Source: Beroe forskalii (Eukaryota > Ctenophora > Nuda > Beroida > Beroidae). Taken from it: DNA of 64,000 nt. The DNA lies in the NCBI GenBank assembly GCA_011033025.1, contig WFMF01000169.1, positions 1-64,000 of the forward strand, written 5' to 3'. A model generated the notes under the pieces. The model did not search any database. It was not told the origin of the DNA and was given only the letters and a program-made list of their open reading frames with translations. Positions within the stretch are counted from its first letter, which is position 1; each line of letters starts with the position of its first letter. The position numbers and the translations under genes are program-made. Shown here one piece after another: positions 34,888 to 47,566 of this stretch.

Positions 34888-35449
34888 AACTTAAACAATG
34901 CGTTCTCTACCCCAGGAACGCGCAATAAGCCCCGCTAAATTTGCCACAATTCTGCTTGAAGACATGGTATTTTATTTTCCGCGTTGTGCTTCCTAGAATC
35001 ACTCTCGTATAGATTGGAAAGTTTCATGACATTATAACGAAGGAATTTGGAGATATGCCTGTTGTACCCAATCGACCTTGTTAAAATCAAAATATATGCT
35101 TGTGTTTAACTGTAGCGAAAAATTTGGTCTTAGGCCCTTGTTTTTCAAGTTTTTGGCCTCTTGGGATCATTCTCGAATAGATTAAAATTTCATTGATTTT
35201 TGAGATATCGACGAGTTTAACATAGAATCCTCAATCCTCTAAAATCGCAGTTTGGCACAATTAGATTGCGGTCCTTCTTTTTACGCACAAGTGTGGGAGA
35301 CGCACGTACAGACTTTATCTTAGAACCGCGCGATTTTCCAATTATGTGTAGCGCCGCGCGCGCAGGCTAGGCCCGATCTGTTGCATTGCCGCGCTGTATC
35401 GGCTCCGATATTGACGACGTTTTTAATCGACATCAAAATTCTGACGTTC

Positions 35450-35615
35450 GCATGTTACATAATCAATTTAAGCCCATTTTGACCCCCCTCACCCTCGTCA
35501 GCAAGTTAACACTGGTTTCAGTTGTTACAATAAAATGTAACGGAATCATTGTGAAACCCCCCTCCCCTTTGGTGATAGCCTTATTTGTGAAAATATTCCC
35601 GTAGGTAGCCCCAGT
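35450..35615. mobile_element. Diverged AGGGATC-family MITE in unit X
   Basis: ATGTTACATAATCAATTTAA, the GTTACAATAAAATGTAACGG core and the TTGGTGATAGCC right side match the MITE at 36872-37040 and the paralogous copy at 44740-44888. Ends are eroded. Confidence 0.5.
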
Positions 35616-36871
35616 TTGAACAGTTTTCCCTTGAAGTGTACATACGGAAGCCTGCATAGTTTTAACTTCCTCTATGACACAGTAATTACGTGCTATACAC
35701 TTTTTTGCGTTACAAAAAGGCGCATATCTCCGAGGTTTTTCGAGCAATCTTGATGAAACTTTTAGGATATTTCGGGCAACATTTGAACAAAATGACCCTG
35801 TAGTAGCTAACATTTTTGAGTCCCAGAACCAGAGATATGGGCAAAAAACCGCTTTTCGTTGATAATTGAGACATTTTGTTGATAACTCGGACATATTTTG
35901 AGCTAGACACTTCAAATTAATGGTGCAAAAACTTATAGCCTATACCTATGACATCCCAAAATTTCATCAAGAAACTCCAATCGAAAGCCGAAAAATTGAC
36001 TCTCAAAAGCTGCAATAAGGCCGAAAAACCGGCTTTTTGTTGATAACTCGGACATTTTTTGAGCTAGAAACTTCAAATTTTGTGAGCAAAAATTTTCATC
36101 CTATATTTGGCATCCTAAAATTTCATTAAGAAACTTCAAAGACAAGCCGAGTAATTGAGGTCTACAATTGTCTACTTTTTTTGGTACACCCGGTATGAGG
36201 GGTGAACGCCCCCCCCCCCTCCCTTAATGCAATTGCAATGCCACGAAGGGTCTTTCTTGAGCCCTTTTGCCAACTCCTTCGACCTGCTGCTTTCGACCTA
36301 TGAGCGGTGAGCACACATATCAGTAATAATTGTCAATTTAATAATCCAGAAGACGAATCCTCAAAATACCAACCGGCACTATTGTGAAATGTTTCGAAAT
36401 TGGAATGGCAGATGGCTTGAAGAGCGTCTGGTTAGCCACAGAAAGTCATAAAAACAGACGTAAACTGTAATTGTCATTTTAGCTTGGCTGTCGATCGTAA
36501 TCTTCAGTTATCGTCCAAATGTGCGCTTCTTTCATCCCAAAACAAAATATCAATCATCTTCCTGGTCTGAGATGTAATAATTGCCTCTGCCATGTGTTGC
36601 AGGTGTCCAAAAATCAGTTTTTTTCTTTCGAGCTTTCTGAGCCAAGTTACGATTTTTTCACTGATCAATCGGCTGTTCCTCAACTTAAAATCCATTTTAA
36701 TATAGCACTCCCTGACGAAAAGTTGCAAGATCGATTTTTTGGCAAAAAAATTAGGAGACAGTTAGAATTGCTTGTTGTAGAATTTTTTCCGATTCCGAAA
36801 TATTTTGAGCCAGATTTGACCCCATTAATAGCTTAATAAGAATTGTTTTTATGATCTCCACATTTTTCGTA

Positions 36872-37040
36872 AGGGATCGTTCACATAGTACGTAATCAAT
36901 TTTTGGCCGATTTTACCCCCTCATAATCAAGTTTACAGTAACTTTGTATTTGTTACAATAAAATGTTACGTAATCATTCGGTTAAACTCCCTTCCCCATT
37001 GGTGATTACGACTTACGTAATATTATGTAGACGATCGAAT
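36872..37040. mobile_element. AGGGATC-family MITE in unit X
   Basis: AGGGATCGTTCACATAGTAC at the left; the right end TATTATGTAGACGATC is a damaged inverse. The paralogous copy in unit Y (48099-48272) keeps an intact right end. Confidence 0.6.
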
Positions 37041-39738
37041 TGAACTTTACAGTAAGCAGGGATAAATTGAAGTTTTGTTTTTTTTGTCAATTCCCTTTCA
37101 TCGAACGAAGTCTCAAAGATTTGTTTTTGATTAGTAAGGTTCGGTTTGTTTCATTTAGTTGGTAGTTAAAGGTGCTTTAAAGTATATGTTTCAATATCAT
37201 AGGTGTTACCTGGCCTCTGAGAAACTGTCGACTATTTGATTATCTAGGTTAATTGCTTTTTGCAAAATTATCTACCATATTCAAATAATAAGTTCTTAAA
37301 AGTGTTGGTGATTCCCTGTCTCCGCTACTCTGGTAAGGGACGCTCATGATGACAAATCATCGGCTTTCAGTCTATCGGACTGTTAACACCTCAAGAAAAT
37401 GATGTACGGTTTTTAATGGAAATATTCAAATATCAATTTATGTATTTTGTTCCGTTTTTCAGGTCCTTCTGGCGCAGTTTTAGATGATTTTAAAGTGCCA
37501 TGGCACCGGTTTAATAAGTTAATATTATTTGCTTTTACGAGCATATGATTTCACAATTTTGCATGGCCTGGATTCTTATTATATATATATTAGAGCATGT
37601 CTGGGAATGTGCTACTTTTAAACGTACAATTAATGAAATTCTTTTAATGAAATTATATTTATGTCCGTGAAGTTTTAGGTCCGTGAAACTTAAGTCTGAT
37701 AAGGTAGTAGACAAAAATCGTATGACGATTTAAGCATTTTTTGATGCTTGCTGAGCTCAAGAATAGCACTATTCTTGAAGTTAAACACACGACTGGCCAT
37801 TGAAGTGCAAATTCGTTCAAAAGGTGTCAAATATGATGGCATTTTTTTTCGTAGCAAATTTCCCTTTATAAGATACAGATCGGTCGACATTGTTATGATA
37901 GTGTTATGGCGTCTCTTTGGTTGAATGGTTGAAAAGTACTGACAATACTACGAACCCTGAATCCAAATACCAGAGTAGAATTTAATTCGTGTCCTCGTTT
38001 CACTCTCATTATTGCGTTCCATCCCACGGCACTCTCTTATTGGGTATAACTTCGTACTTATCTTAAGTAGTTAAGTATACGGATACCCTTCCTATCATAT
38101 TCAACAGAATGGTGGAATGATGACAGATCATGCTTCACACTTGTTTTTAGAGAAATAATATGATAATGGATGTTTTTCATGTTTTCATACGCCCTAGCAA
38201 ATCTAAAGTGCTTTAGGTACTGAGTGCTATATTTTTCAGATTTACATCTTAGCAAAACAACTGATGCCTTTGCATGTCAAATCGAAGTTTTTTTGTTTTT
38301 TACCATCTTTATTCATCAAAGTCGTTACAATTGAAAATGCAATGGAGTGACTGAGAGCAAGGACAACCAAATTTCAATTTTTGTAGCGCCCTAATCCAGC
38401 ATTTTTTTTTGTAAAATTCGCTCACACCTATCATAAAATCTGAAACCAATCAGACGAGTTCGTCCAAACACTGACAATACCTTATTTAGTAATATTCCTA
38501 CACCTGATAATCGATGAAGGCTAGTTTTATACGTTTGTAAATGGACCCCCAAATAGTATTGCTATATGATTATATTTCTTAGTTTCATTACTATAATGGG
38601 ATGCTTGTGGTCCTACGCATACGATTTCAACATACATATAAGTGCAAATTTTAAATTCTTAAGTTGGTAAAATATGAACAGGTATTCCGACAGATTCCGT
38701 AGGTTATATCAGTGGTTCAAGTACAGTCTGACACTGGAATTTTAAAATATTTAACACTACCTTCCCGTTTTTTAAGTTTTTTTCTGTTATTTACTTTTAA
38801 ACTGCTTTGAGGGTTTAAAGCCGGGTTTTATTTAGTTAATGTAATTAAATTATCAATGCAGTTTGCACAGACATATAACCCATGAACAACATATTAGTTA
38901 GTGAGCCAGCCCCTTCCATTTATAGCTATGGGAGTAGAAATCAAATAATCAATCTCAATCTGAATACCAATCAAAATCACCAAATATATTCTATGGATCT
39001 GCTTATGCTATTTACTTGATCTTGGTATAAAGTCAATCCTGTTGGTATCTTTATCCTTAAAAGCGTGCACTGATAAGTGTGAAAAATTGGACCACATAAT
39101 TTAATTGCAAACATTCTAATTATCTGGCAATTTATGACTTTTGCGGATTATTTCGCAAGATTTGAAATTTCGACCAATTTTGCCATATTTTCTCGTGAAA
39201 AACATGCCCAGTTGCTTTTCTATATAACATTTGTTCCAGACACCCAACAGCCTAATTTTCTATTGTAAATGGTGAACCTGAAGCCCCCTCCCATATTTTT
39301 GATAGCAAGTATATTATTTCTACTCTACAATAAGTGGAATAATAATAAACTTCCTGGAAAGATTGATCCCACTCAGATTCTTCGTTTGCCTGCTTCAAAT
39401 TTTGTATCCGGACACTTTTTCTCACAAAAACAATTACTATGATGCAGTTCTCTGGATGCAAGCTTACTAAAACTGATGTGTATTTGATTATTTGAATTAA
39501 GATTAGCAGGCCAATTTTACTGTATTCTAATCTAATGCTAATTCTATGGCAGCTTTAACTACAAAAATTCCCATCTAAGTGATTCGGAAGTTTTACTGGG
39601 TCTCCTTCATGATATGGTTATACTTGTATGACTTCATGACCTCAAATCATAACAATTCTTTTGGCAGTCATCAAATTGATTCCTGACAAATGCCAGTTTC
39701 AACTCGTCTTGCAGTCAAAGTGATATTATTATATGATA
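37041..39738. other. Non-coding body of unit X
   Basis: It is paralogous to about 48273-50968 of unit Y with many small indels, including frame-breaking ones in every ORF. I see no exon or RNA gene. Confidence 0.5.
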
Positions 39739-39741
39739 TAC

Positions 39742-42700
39742 TAATACAGCCGATTTTTGCAAAAATCGGGATGGACCTGGAACTGTTTTATAACAATTCA
39801 TTTTTGGTTTCAGGGGCTAGTATAGGGTCTCAGGAAACCACAACAGAAAGTTTAAGATCCAAGCTAATGGGGGCGATGGTTTTTGGGCCACGCCCTTTTT
39901 TGCAGGTGACAACGTAATCCCTAAAAAATTAAAATCTTTATTTTTTTTGTCCGATTTTGTTGAGTTTGGTGTCTAAATAGGGGTATTTTTGATACGATAA
40001 AACGATGAAATGATATTATTTACTTTTGGGCATGATTTTACGTCCTAAAATTCAAAAAAAATGTGATTTTATGTTGTTTTTGGCCACTCCGGTAGCCCAG
40101 CCAAAGTCAGTATTCAATATCCGAGCAGAGAGAGTTTCTCAACGGTTTTGATAGATCTTAGGGTCTTTTATCGGAAAAATTTGCTGCCCTCCCGTGAATC
40201 GACGTCCTGATGGTGCTGGTGCCCGCCCATTTTTTCCGCTGAGACGCGTATGGGTTTAAACCCATAACTTGGCTCCAGGAAGGTCGTACAGACTCCGTTT
40301 TGGGCTCAAACGAATCGCAATGGCCATGTTTATATACGACTTGTCAATAAACATATGCCCTAAAATGCTCACAAACCAAGTTATGGACGAAAAACTGATT
40401 TTTGAGCCCAAGCGCAAACCAAAATTTGGCTCTTTTTCATAATTTGTGCCAGGAATGTCTAAATCTAAATCTTGGCTGTATAATCACATTCGTCGCAATA
40501 GCAATGTTCTCATTTATATAAAAACGCAATTATCATGTTTACATTTATCATGAGAATAAAAATACAAAAACTGGGTAACAGACCAAAAGCTGGATTTTGA
40601 TCACATAAATTGCAATGCAATACCTATCATGGGTTCATTCAGCCTCGGAAATCTATGCTATCAAGTTATTAAAAGGTTAATATTGATCAATTACTTTACT
40701 ATTGAGTTGCTGAAAAGAGCCTGACAGGACTCCTAAATATTCCAATGAAGATCTTTGGCATATGTGGCTTCTTCAACAACCAATGTCAGTACACTTCCAT
40801 GACCGGGGAGCAGCGAGAGCTTTTTGTTGATCGGGTATTCGAGCTGATGAATCCCCCTCAACATGAGTTGGCTGATCTCAGTGTCAATGGGAGATTCCTA
40901 TACCTGGAAGTGAACCTGGTGCAGGCAAGTTCTACACCATGAACACCATTATCGATCGGTGTCGTGCTGAAGGAATTGGCTACGCTGCAACGGCTATGAC
41001 AGGTATGGCTTCACTGCTCATCTCCGATGGTAGAACTGCATTCTACTTTGAAATTCCTATCCCTGTACGAGTTCGAACAAGTGCGACGTCGCACCTGACT
41101 CCCCCCTGGGGCGAAAGGCCGAAAGCTCTGGGCGTGTGAATTTCTGGCATTGATGAAGGATCAATGATAACCATATTTCACACAGATGCCATTGATAGGA
41201 TGCACAGGGATATTGTGGAACAGACAGACACCTTTCGGAGCCAAAGTGCTCGTGATTATGGGTCAGTTTGATCAGACTCTATGTGTCGTCCCAGGGGTGA
41301 CGGAGGGCGAGTGCAGAGAACGTGCCTATTCAGTCATCCCGAGTAATGGCCTCTCTGGTCCGTCGGTATACGTTCACACGTAACATGCGTGCTGATGCCA
41401 ACAACCCAGATGTCGTAAGTTGGAATAACTGGCTAAGTCAGGTCTCAGGGTATTACATCTCTCAACGCTCTTCTGACCCCCTCCCCGGGCAGATTGATAT
41501 CCCTGAGGAATGCCGTTCAATTCATCTAGATACAGGGGATATAATTGGGGAAGTGTTTGGCAATTTTGAGGATGACAAACGTGGTATCCTTGCACGGCTT
41601 AACTAACACACTGACAATATGAATGAACGGATACTTAGGTTGTACACGGCTTACAATAAGGTTAATTGGGACGGCTAGAATCACCTGTAACACCAGAGCA
41701 AATGGCCCAAGTGAAATTTGGAAGTCTTCCTTCTCACAAATTTAACGTTATGGTCGGTGGCATAGTGATGTTGATTAGGAAGTAGGAACCTGGACAGTAG
41801 GCGAGGCCCCACAAACGGTGTTCGTCTTAGGGTTGTTGAGCTTGGCGAGCATGTAATTAAGGTTAGAACTTAGACAGGATCACCGGAATTAAAGGCCTTC
41901 ATCCCCAAAGTTACTCTGGATGCCACCCCAGATCAGGCTCAAACGGCTTCAACACAGAGCTGGACGAAGTTAAGCTTGCCTGGGCTATGACAATCAACAA
42001 ATCAAACTTTCGAGCGTGTTGGCCTAATGCTGCCAGAGCCTGTTTTTGGCAAGGCCTGTTCTATGTTGCTTTCAGCAGAACCCGAGGTTATGATCGCTTC
42101 GTGGTTGCCATTGGAGCCATTCACAATGGTAAAAGTTAATGATCAATTTTAACATTTATTAACATAATGTGGATTTTGGATGCTGAATGGTCCCAATATT
42201 GGATTGCAATTTATGTAACAAAAATCTTGTTTTTGCTTGATTTTTGTGCATTTTAGAGCAAATATTATTTTCAAGATAGATGTAAACATGATAATTAAAA
42301 ATCTTTTGAACTATTAACTATTAAGTAATTGCTGAGACATTCCTTGCACAAGTTAGAAAAACCAAATTTTGGCTTCGCTGGGCTCAAAAAAGTTTTTTGT
42401 TCTTAACGGGTTTTTGGCCCAAAAGGGTGTTTATTGACAAGTCGTTTTAAACATTTGGGCCCTTAAATTCTTTGAGCCCCCAAAAAGGCTTCGACCCTTC
42501 CCGAAACCCAAAAACTCGCTCCCGCTGGGGAAAAAATGGGCGGCCCCCACCCATGGGCGTCGTTCACCGGGGGCCTTTTTTGATTAAACCCCGGGTCTAT
42601 CAAAAAACCGGAAAACCCCTGCTCGGAATTTTTGACGGCGGGGTTCCGGGGTGCCCAAAAAAAACTTCCATTTTTTTTTGGGAAAGTGAAAAACATGCCC

Positions 42701-42960
42701 AAAAAAAAAATTTATTTCCATCGTTTTTTTCGTAAACAAAAACCCATTTGAAAACCCCAAAATCCAAAAGGGCAAAAAAAATTTTTAAATTTTTTGGGCT
42801 TCTGCGTCACCCGTAAAAGGCGTGGCCCAAAAACCATCGCCCCATTAGCTAGGATCTTAAACTTTCTGTTGTGGTTTCCTGAGACCCTATACTAGCCCCT
42901 GAAACCGAAAATGAATTGTTATAAAACAGTTCCAGGTCATTTCAAAAATCGGCTGTATTA
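39742..42960. mobile_element. 3.2-kb element with about 700-bp terminal inverted repeats
   Basis: The left end TAATACAGCCGATTTTTG is inverted at 42960. The inverted similarity runs inward with growing divergence to about 40,440 on the left and 42,330 on the right. A 3-bp repeat TAC flanks it (39739-39741 and 42961-42963), and unit Y has the empty site ATATGATATACATATGG near 50959-50975. Between the repeats lies a decayed PIF1-like helicase. The TIRs rule out a simple Helitron. No recognisable DDE transposase is present, so the superfamily is unknown to me. Confidence 0.85.
40745..42135 (+). pseudogene. PIF1-type helicase (Helitron-like) remnant inside the long-TIR element
   Basis: Broken frames in order give NTIIDRCRAEGIGYAATAMT then SLLISDGRTAF (after the Walker A position), FGAKVLVIMGQFDQTLCVVP (Walker B/motif III region), FTRNMRADANNPD, IDIPEECRSIHLDTGDIIGE, and finally AMTINKS, TFERVGLMLPEPVFG and YVAFSRTRGYDRF. 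These are the successive motifs of the PIF1 helicase that forms the C-terminal half of Helitron Rep-Hel proteins. The Walker A loop itself is eroded. No HUH Rep domain is seen upstream. Several stops and frameshifts make it non-functional. Confidence 0.75.
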
Positions 42961-42963
42961 TAC

Positions 42964-43786
42964 ATATGGATATCCAAAAACAATTTTTTGGGTTCTGCTG
43001 CCACTTAGTAAACATAAACTAATAATAATGATATGTATTTTAATCTACGAACTGCAGTACAGTTCAAGTGCTTTTGTTCGATCCATCCATATCGTTTTGT
43101 TACAAAAGGCAAACAAATTATGAACCAATAATGAATATACATGCAATCATAGACGACTTAATTATGATCATAGACAACTTAATTTAATCGTAACCCAGTC
43201 GTGGCAGTGCATTGTGGTTGCAAAGCTAGTCTGTGGTTGCAAAATTACTCGTATTTTACGCCCTTGCATTATATCCCGTTAGAATAAAGTTGATACCTCT
43301 TTCTGTTCTTGAGATTAGCCGTTAATTACATTTACTTTAATTGGCCAATTAACCAATTACAATTTCTATAATCTAATATTTATGAAATTTTCGTTGTGAT
43401 TCATAGGTTTTAACGGTACTGAGTAGTGCGAACATTAGGCTTAATATTTTCAACTTTTCAAGTCTTGCTGATTTTTTTTTGATTCTTCATCATTTTATTT
43501 TATTTTTGTTGTCTAATTTCAATTTTGGTTCTAAATTTCGAAATTTTGGAAAATTGCATCGCATCCCCTACGAACGTAAAATTGCTCCAGATAACCATAA
43601 GTGCCGTAAAATGTTAAATTTTTCAAAATTTCTGCGACTCTATCATTCGTCCAATTGACGATATGTCCAATTGACGATATGTCCAATTGACTATACATCG
43701 AATTAAGAAGAAAACCCAACGGGTTTTCTCGTAAAATTTGTAAATATATCATTTTGCGAATTAGCGAATCAATTTCGGGCGAATTT
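42964..43786. other. Right end of unit X, non-coding
   Basis: Paralogous to about 50970-51776. It contains three copies of TCCAATTGACGATATG near 43648-43695 (fewer in unit Y) and a CCCAACGGG hairpin at 43709-43729. Confidence 0.5.
43709..43729 (+). repeat. CCCAACGGG hairpin (possible Helitron-type 3' end)
   Basis: AGAAAACCC AAC GGGTTTTCT is a perfect 9-bp stem with a three-base loop. It is identical in unit Y (51695-51715), and the hairpin at 58349-58369 has the same form with two paired base changes. Confidence 0.5.
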
Positions 43787-44689
43787 CCGAAGTTTCAATT
43801 CAACCAACCAAGCACTAAAGCTCTGGAAATGTGCTTGTTCTGCCAATTGTTATACTAGTTAATTCCATGAAGTGTGTCTCAGACTCATGTAATAACCAGA
43901 CCCATATTTAATTGCCCGCTCAGAGTCTATGTAATCCCTTGACTTGTCTTATTTCACATGGAAATTTATCACTTTGCGGACCGTGTGGATGTATCATATA
44001 TAGCATGTGAGTTACTAATGGCACCAGATACTAATGTAAATTGTACTAATTTATGAACTAATTTATGGTAGCAATTAAACGAAAGATATTTAGATAAATA
44101 TTCGATCCGAACCATGACGATAATATAAACCCATAATTTCAGCCATGATTGCATGAAGGGAGGAGAATTTCAACTTAAACAATGCGTTCTATACCCCAGG
44201 AACGCGCAATGGTATTTTATTTTCCGCGTTGTGCTTGCTAGAATCACTCTCGAATAGATTCGAAAGTGTCATGACATTATAGCGGAGGAATTTGGAGATA
44301 TGCCTGTTGTACACAATCGACCTTGTTAAAATCAAAATAAATGCTTGTGTTTAACTGTAGCGAAAAAAATTGGTCTTAGGCCCTTGTTTTTCAAGTTTTT
44401 GGCCTCTTGGGATCATTCTCGAATAAATTAAAATTTCATTAATTTTTGAGATATCGACGAGTTTAACATAGAATCCTCTAAATCGCAGCTTGGCACAATT
44501 TAGATTTCGGTCCTCCTTTTTACGCACAAGTGTGGAAGACGCACGTACAGACTTTAGCTTAGGAACGCGCGATTTTCCAATTATGTGTAGCTTAGCGCCG
44601 CGCAGGCTAGGCTCGATCTGCTGCCATGCATTGCTCCGATATTGAAGACGTTTTTAATCGGCATCAAAATTCTGACGTTCGCATGTTAC

Positions 44690-44739
44690 TTGCCAGACGT
44701 TGTCTGCCCAGACGCGAGGGGGCGGGCAACGTCTGGCAA
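44690..44739. mobile_element. 50-bp mini-element with 8-bp target duplication
   Basis: TTGCCAGACGTTG at the left is exactly inverted as CAACGTCTGGCAA at the right. CATGTTAC is duplicated on each side (44682-44689 and 44740-44747). Unit X has the unoccupied sequence CGCATGTTACATAATC near 35451. An 8-bp target duplication is the hAT signature. Interior: GC-rich, CAGACGCGAGGGGGCGGG. Confidence 0.85.
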
Positions 44740-44888
44740 CATGTTACGTGATCAATTTTAGCCCATTTTTACCCACCTCACCCTCGTTATCAAGTTTACA
44801 CTGGTTTCAGTTGTTACAATAAAATGTAACGGAATCATTCGGAAACCCCCTCCCCCTTGGTGATAGCCTAATATGTGAACAATCCCTC
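44740..44888. mobile_element. Diverged AGGGATC-family MITE in unit Y
   Basis: Paralog of 35450-35615, retaining the right end ATATGTGAACAATCCCTCAT. Confidence 0.5.
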
Positions 44889-45168
44889 ATGTCATATGTG
44901 AAATGTGAATTCATTGGTCGAAAGTAACATGCCGAAAAGATGTGGATCGAAAGGACAGGTAGAACTGAAAATATTCCCGCAGGTAGCCCTAGTTTGAACA
45001 GTTTTCCCTTGAGGAACTATCTTTTCCTTACCTCTCTTGAAGATTGACACAATGATATTTAATGCAATTGCAATGCCACGAAGGGTATTTATTGAGCCCT
45101 TTTGCCTACTCCTTCGACCTGCTGCTTTCGACCTATGAGCGGTGAGCACACATACCAGTAATAATTGT

Positions 45169-47566
45169 CTAATTGAACATAAATGTGCACAAAGATCAAT
45201 CATCAAGCGAGAATGTCATTGGTATCTACCCTCTCATTAAGAGAATGTGACCTCATTAGAAGCGACTTGAAAAACCTCAAAAGCCGAAACAGAAAATCAA
45301 CGCAGGCATTTCAGATTACGAAAAAGAAACATCCCCTCTCAGCCCATCTGGAATAAGATTAAACGAAACATCCGAAATCGGCGATTCTCGCTCACGAGAG
45401 TACTTGCCCCGAGATCCCCTTACTGACACCAGCACACTCTTCAGGAATGCAAATGACAGCTTTTTTCTTATAGTACTGATAACGTCGCGATAATCCTCAT
45501 TGTTCTTCTCTGCTACCCGTTCTGCAATCCTCTTATGAAAAGCCTGTGCCTGAGGAGCCATGCCTCCTGACGTACTGTACACGAGTGACGTGAAGCTGCA
45601 CTTCTCCACTTGTATGACTCGCTGCTCATACTCCCTCTTCTTAATGTTCTCGTGTTGGGTGTATACCGACTTGATGTCTCGATCCTTGTATGAGTCGGCA
45701 TTCGGATGGAAGATCCTGACATCGAACATCGTCTTCTGGAAAGGTCCCCAAAGCCCTCGAGCAGAGATGTCAAGGCGAGCCCTCTCCTCCACATTCCCTA
45801 GGATTGACTGAGAAGAGTCAATAAGAATCAGCTCAGGCTCGGTCTTAACGTCGTGGCAGACTTCCCTAAGAAACGCAGCGTTTGTGTCTCGAACTTTGTT
45901 GTGTCTGAAGATCAAGTAGCCACCATTTTTGCAAATTAAAGTGTGGTCTACCGAATTCTTCTTGCCACAAACACAAACTGCTGGAATGTTAGGGATCTGC
46001 CAGCCGTACCTCAGCCTGAGTGCATCCCGAAACTCCTCCTTGTTCAGCACCCCTCCGAGAGAACCGATAGGGAGAACAGGTAACCACGCCCCGGCACCCT
46101 TCTCTTGGGCTAAGGTGATGGACCTTTTCAGATTGCCAACAGACGAGTCTGATACAATCTCAGAGATCTTCCTCATCATCCTCACCTCCTTGTCCTTTAA
46201 GCAATCCCTGGTCACTTCCGCCACACTCGCAGCCTGATAACCATCAAGAGTTTGCTGTTGATCACATATTAGCTTTCTCAGGTTGTCCGTGATTTTCACT
46301 GAGGCCTGGAACTCAATATCTGAAGCTTCAACTGGGTTTGAGATTCCAAGCCCCCCGAGTCTGACAGGAAGAGTAAACAGTTTCCTCTCCACATCTGATA
46401 CTTGCCTTCCTACAATGGCCGGCAGGAAGCTCTGTCGCAGGGCATTTTCCAGCGGACCAAACAGTTCAGAGATGCCTGGGATAGTCCTCTGAACAAATGT
46501 CCCATGTACTCCGTCGTCAGACCGTCATTAACAACAAGCATGGCGGGTCGCTGATAAGTGTTAGCAATGAAGCGATGGAAGGGTGGGCACAACTCCCTGA
46601 TATTGTGTACTGCCAGCTCTCTGTTGATGGAGTTATAAGCATTGTCCGCATCAACCAGCAATACACCCTGAGTAGCTGGCAGCTCCCACTGTTCCCGTGT
46701 AGCGTGGATGGAGGCCTCAATGCCCGCCTTCAGACCCGCACAAGTATGCAGTGGTCCTGCAGCATGCTGGATGTCGTTCCTTAGGACACCGAGGACCAGT
46801 TTGCCCACAATTCGCCGAAGTACCTCACCAACACCCACTGGTCTCACTCCGATGCCTCCCCGCTTATCGTTGCCCTTGTCCAGGGGGATAAGACGACAAG
46901 CCAGAAGTTCTTCCAAGGCAGTTGGGTTGACTTCTTTAGTGCTGATGTACTTAGCAAGCTCAGCGATGGATTCACACAGCTTCTCAGATGCCTTTCCATA
47001 GGACTTGCAACACAGGATGTGTTTCCATCCATCTGCATCCAAGAGCGTGGGCCCACCAGAACCATGCACATTTTTGGCGACTCTGTAGACCATCTGACTA
47101 TCAATTTCCTCGAAGATCACAGGCTGGGGTTCTGGGGTCGTTATCTCCATCTTCAACTGCTGAGGTGCTACTTTGGCATCAGGGTGTTTGCACGCCAGGA
47201 CTTTCTTGACAGGACGAGTCAGCTTATGAACACCCTTAACATCACTGTTACTGTCTATCAACTTCACAGCTTTCCCAACTTGGCCCAACAACATCAATCG
47301 TGTGAAGGCAACATGGCAGCTGGTCTCCTTCTTCTTTGCTACCTGAGATAACCGCACCTGGATTTCCCTGGCTTTGTCCATGAGACTCTGCAGATCCCCC
47401 TCACTCCATTTAGCAAGTCTCAGTGCTAAGAACTTGGCATTAGTCTTGGCTTTAGAGTTCATTGAAGGCTTCTGAAGCATCAGGGGGATGAACACATGAA
47501 CCATAGACAATGACAGATCTTTCCACGCAGTCTGGTCAGTGAACAAGAGGATGAGGCGAGGATGAC
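45169..47566 (-). mobile_element. RLE-type non-LTR retrotransposon in unit Y, internally deleted
   Basis: It is flanked by TAATAATTGT (45159-45168 and 47567-47576), and unit X has the empty site near 36322. The minus strand encodes more N-terminal sequence than the unit X element (CHVAFTRLMLLGQVGKAVKL; then RLIPLDKGNDKRGGIGVRPV, RT fingers). The palm ends abruptly at VVNDGLTTEYMG and joins TFVQRTIPGISELFGPLENA. About 0.5 kb with the YADD motif is missing compared with the unit X element. It cannot make active RT. Confidence 0.8.
45316..47546 (-). pseudogene. Reverse transcriptase / endonuclease ORFs with palm deletion (unit Y)
   Basis: Two long frames remain: 47546-46410 (N-terminal helical region and RT fingers) and 46392-45316 (connector, CVCGKKNSVDHTLIC, RARLDISARGLW, FDVRIF). 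The deletion junction near 46500 shifts frame. Protein identity to the unit X copy over the shared C-terminal part is high, so both insertions come from one recent family. Confidence 0.8.

Larger units (their letters stand above)
32481..43786. repeat. Tandem duplication unit X (with two later insertions)
   Basis: The unit begins CCGAAGTTTCAATTCAACC, the same words that open unit Y at 43787, so the two are head to tail. Unit X contains a retrotransposon (32940-34887) and a long-TIR element (39742-42960), both missing from unit Y. The remaining about 6.1 kb is non-coding as far as I can see. Short ORFs inside (for example 36519-36836) are not maintained between the two copies. Confidence 0.88.

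Noticed and set aside
36519-36836. ORF of 105 aa in unit X, partly shared with unit Y (47825-48034)
   Set aside because: The copies differ by an 18-base indel and a later frameshift, and flanking sequence is equally conserved, so similarity reflects recent duplication and not coding constraint.
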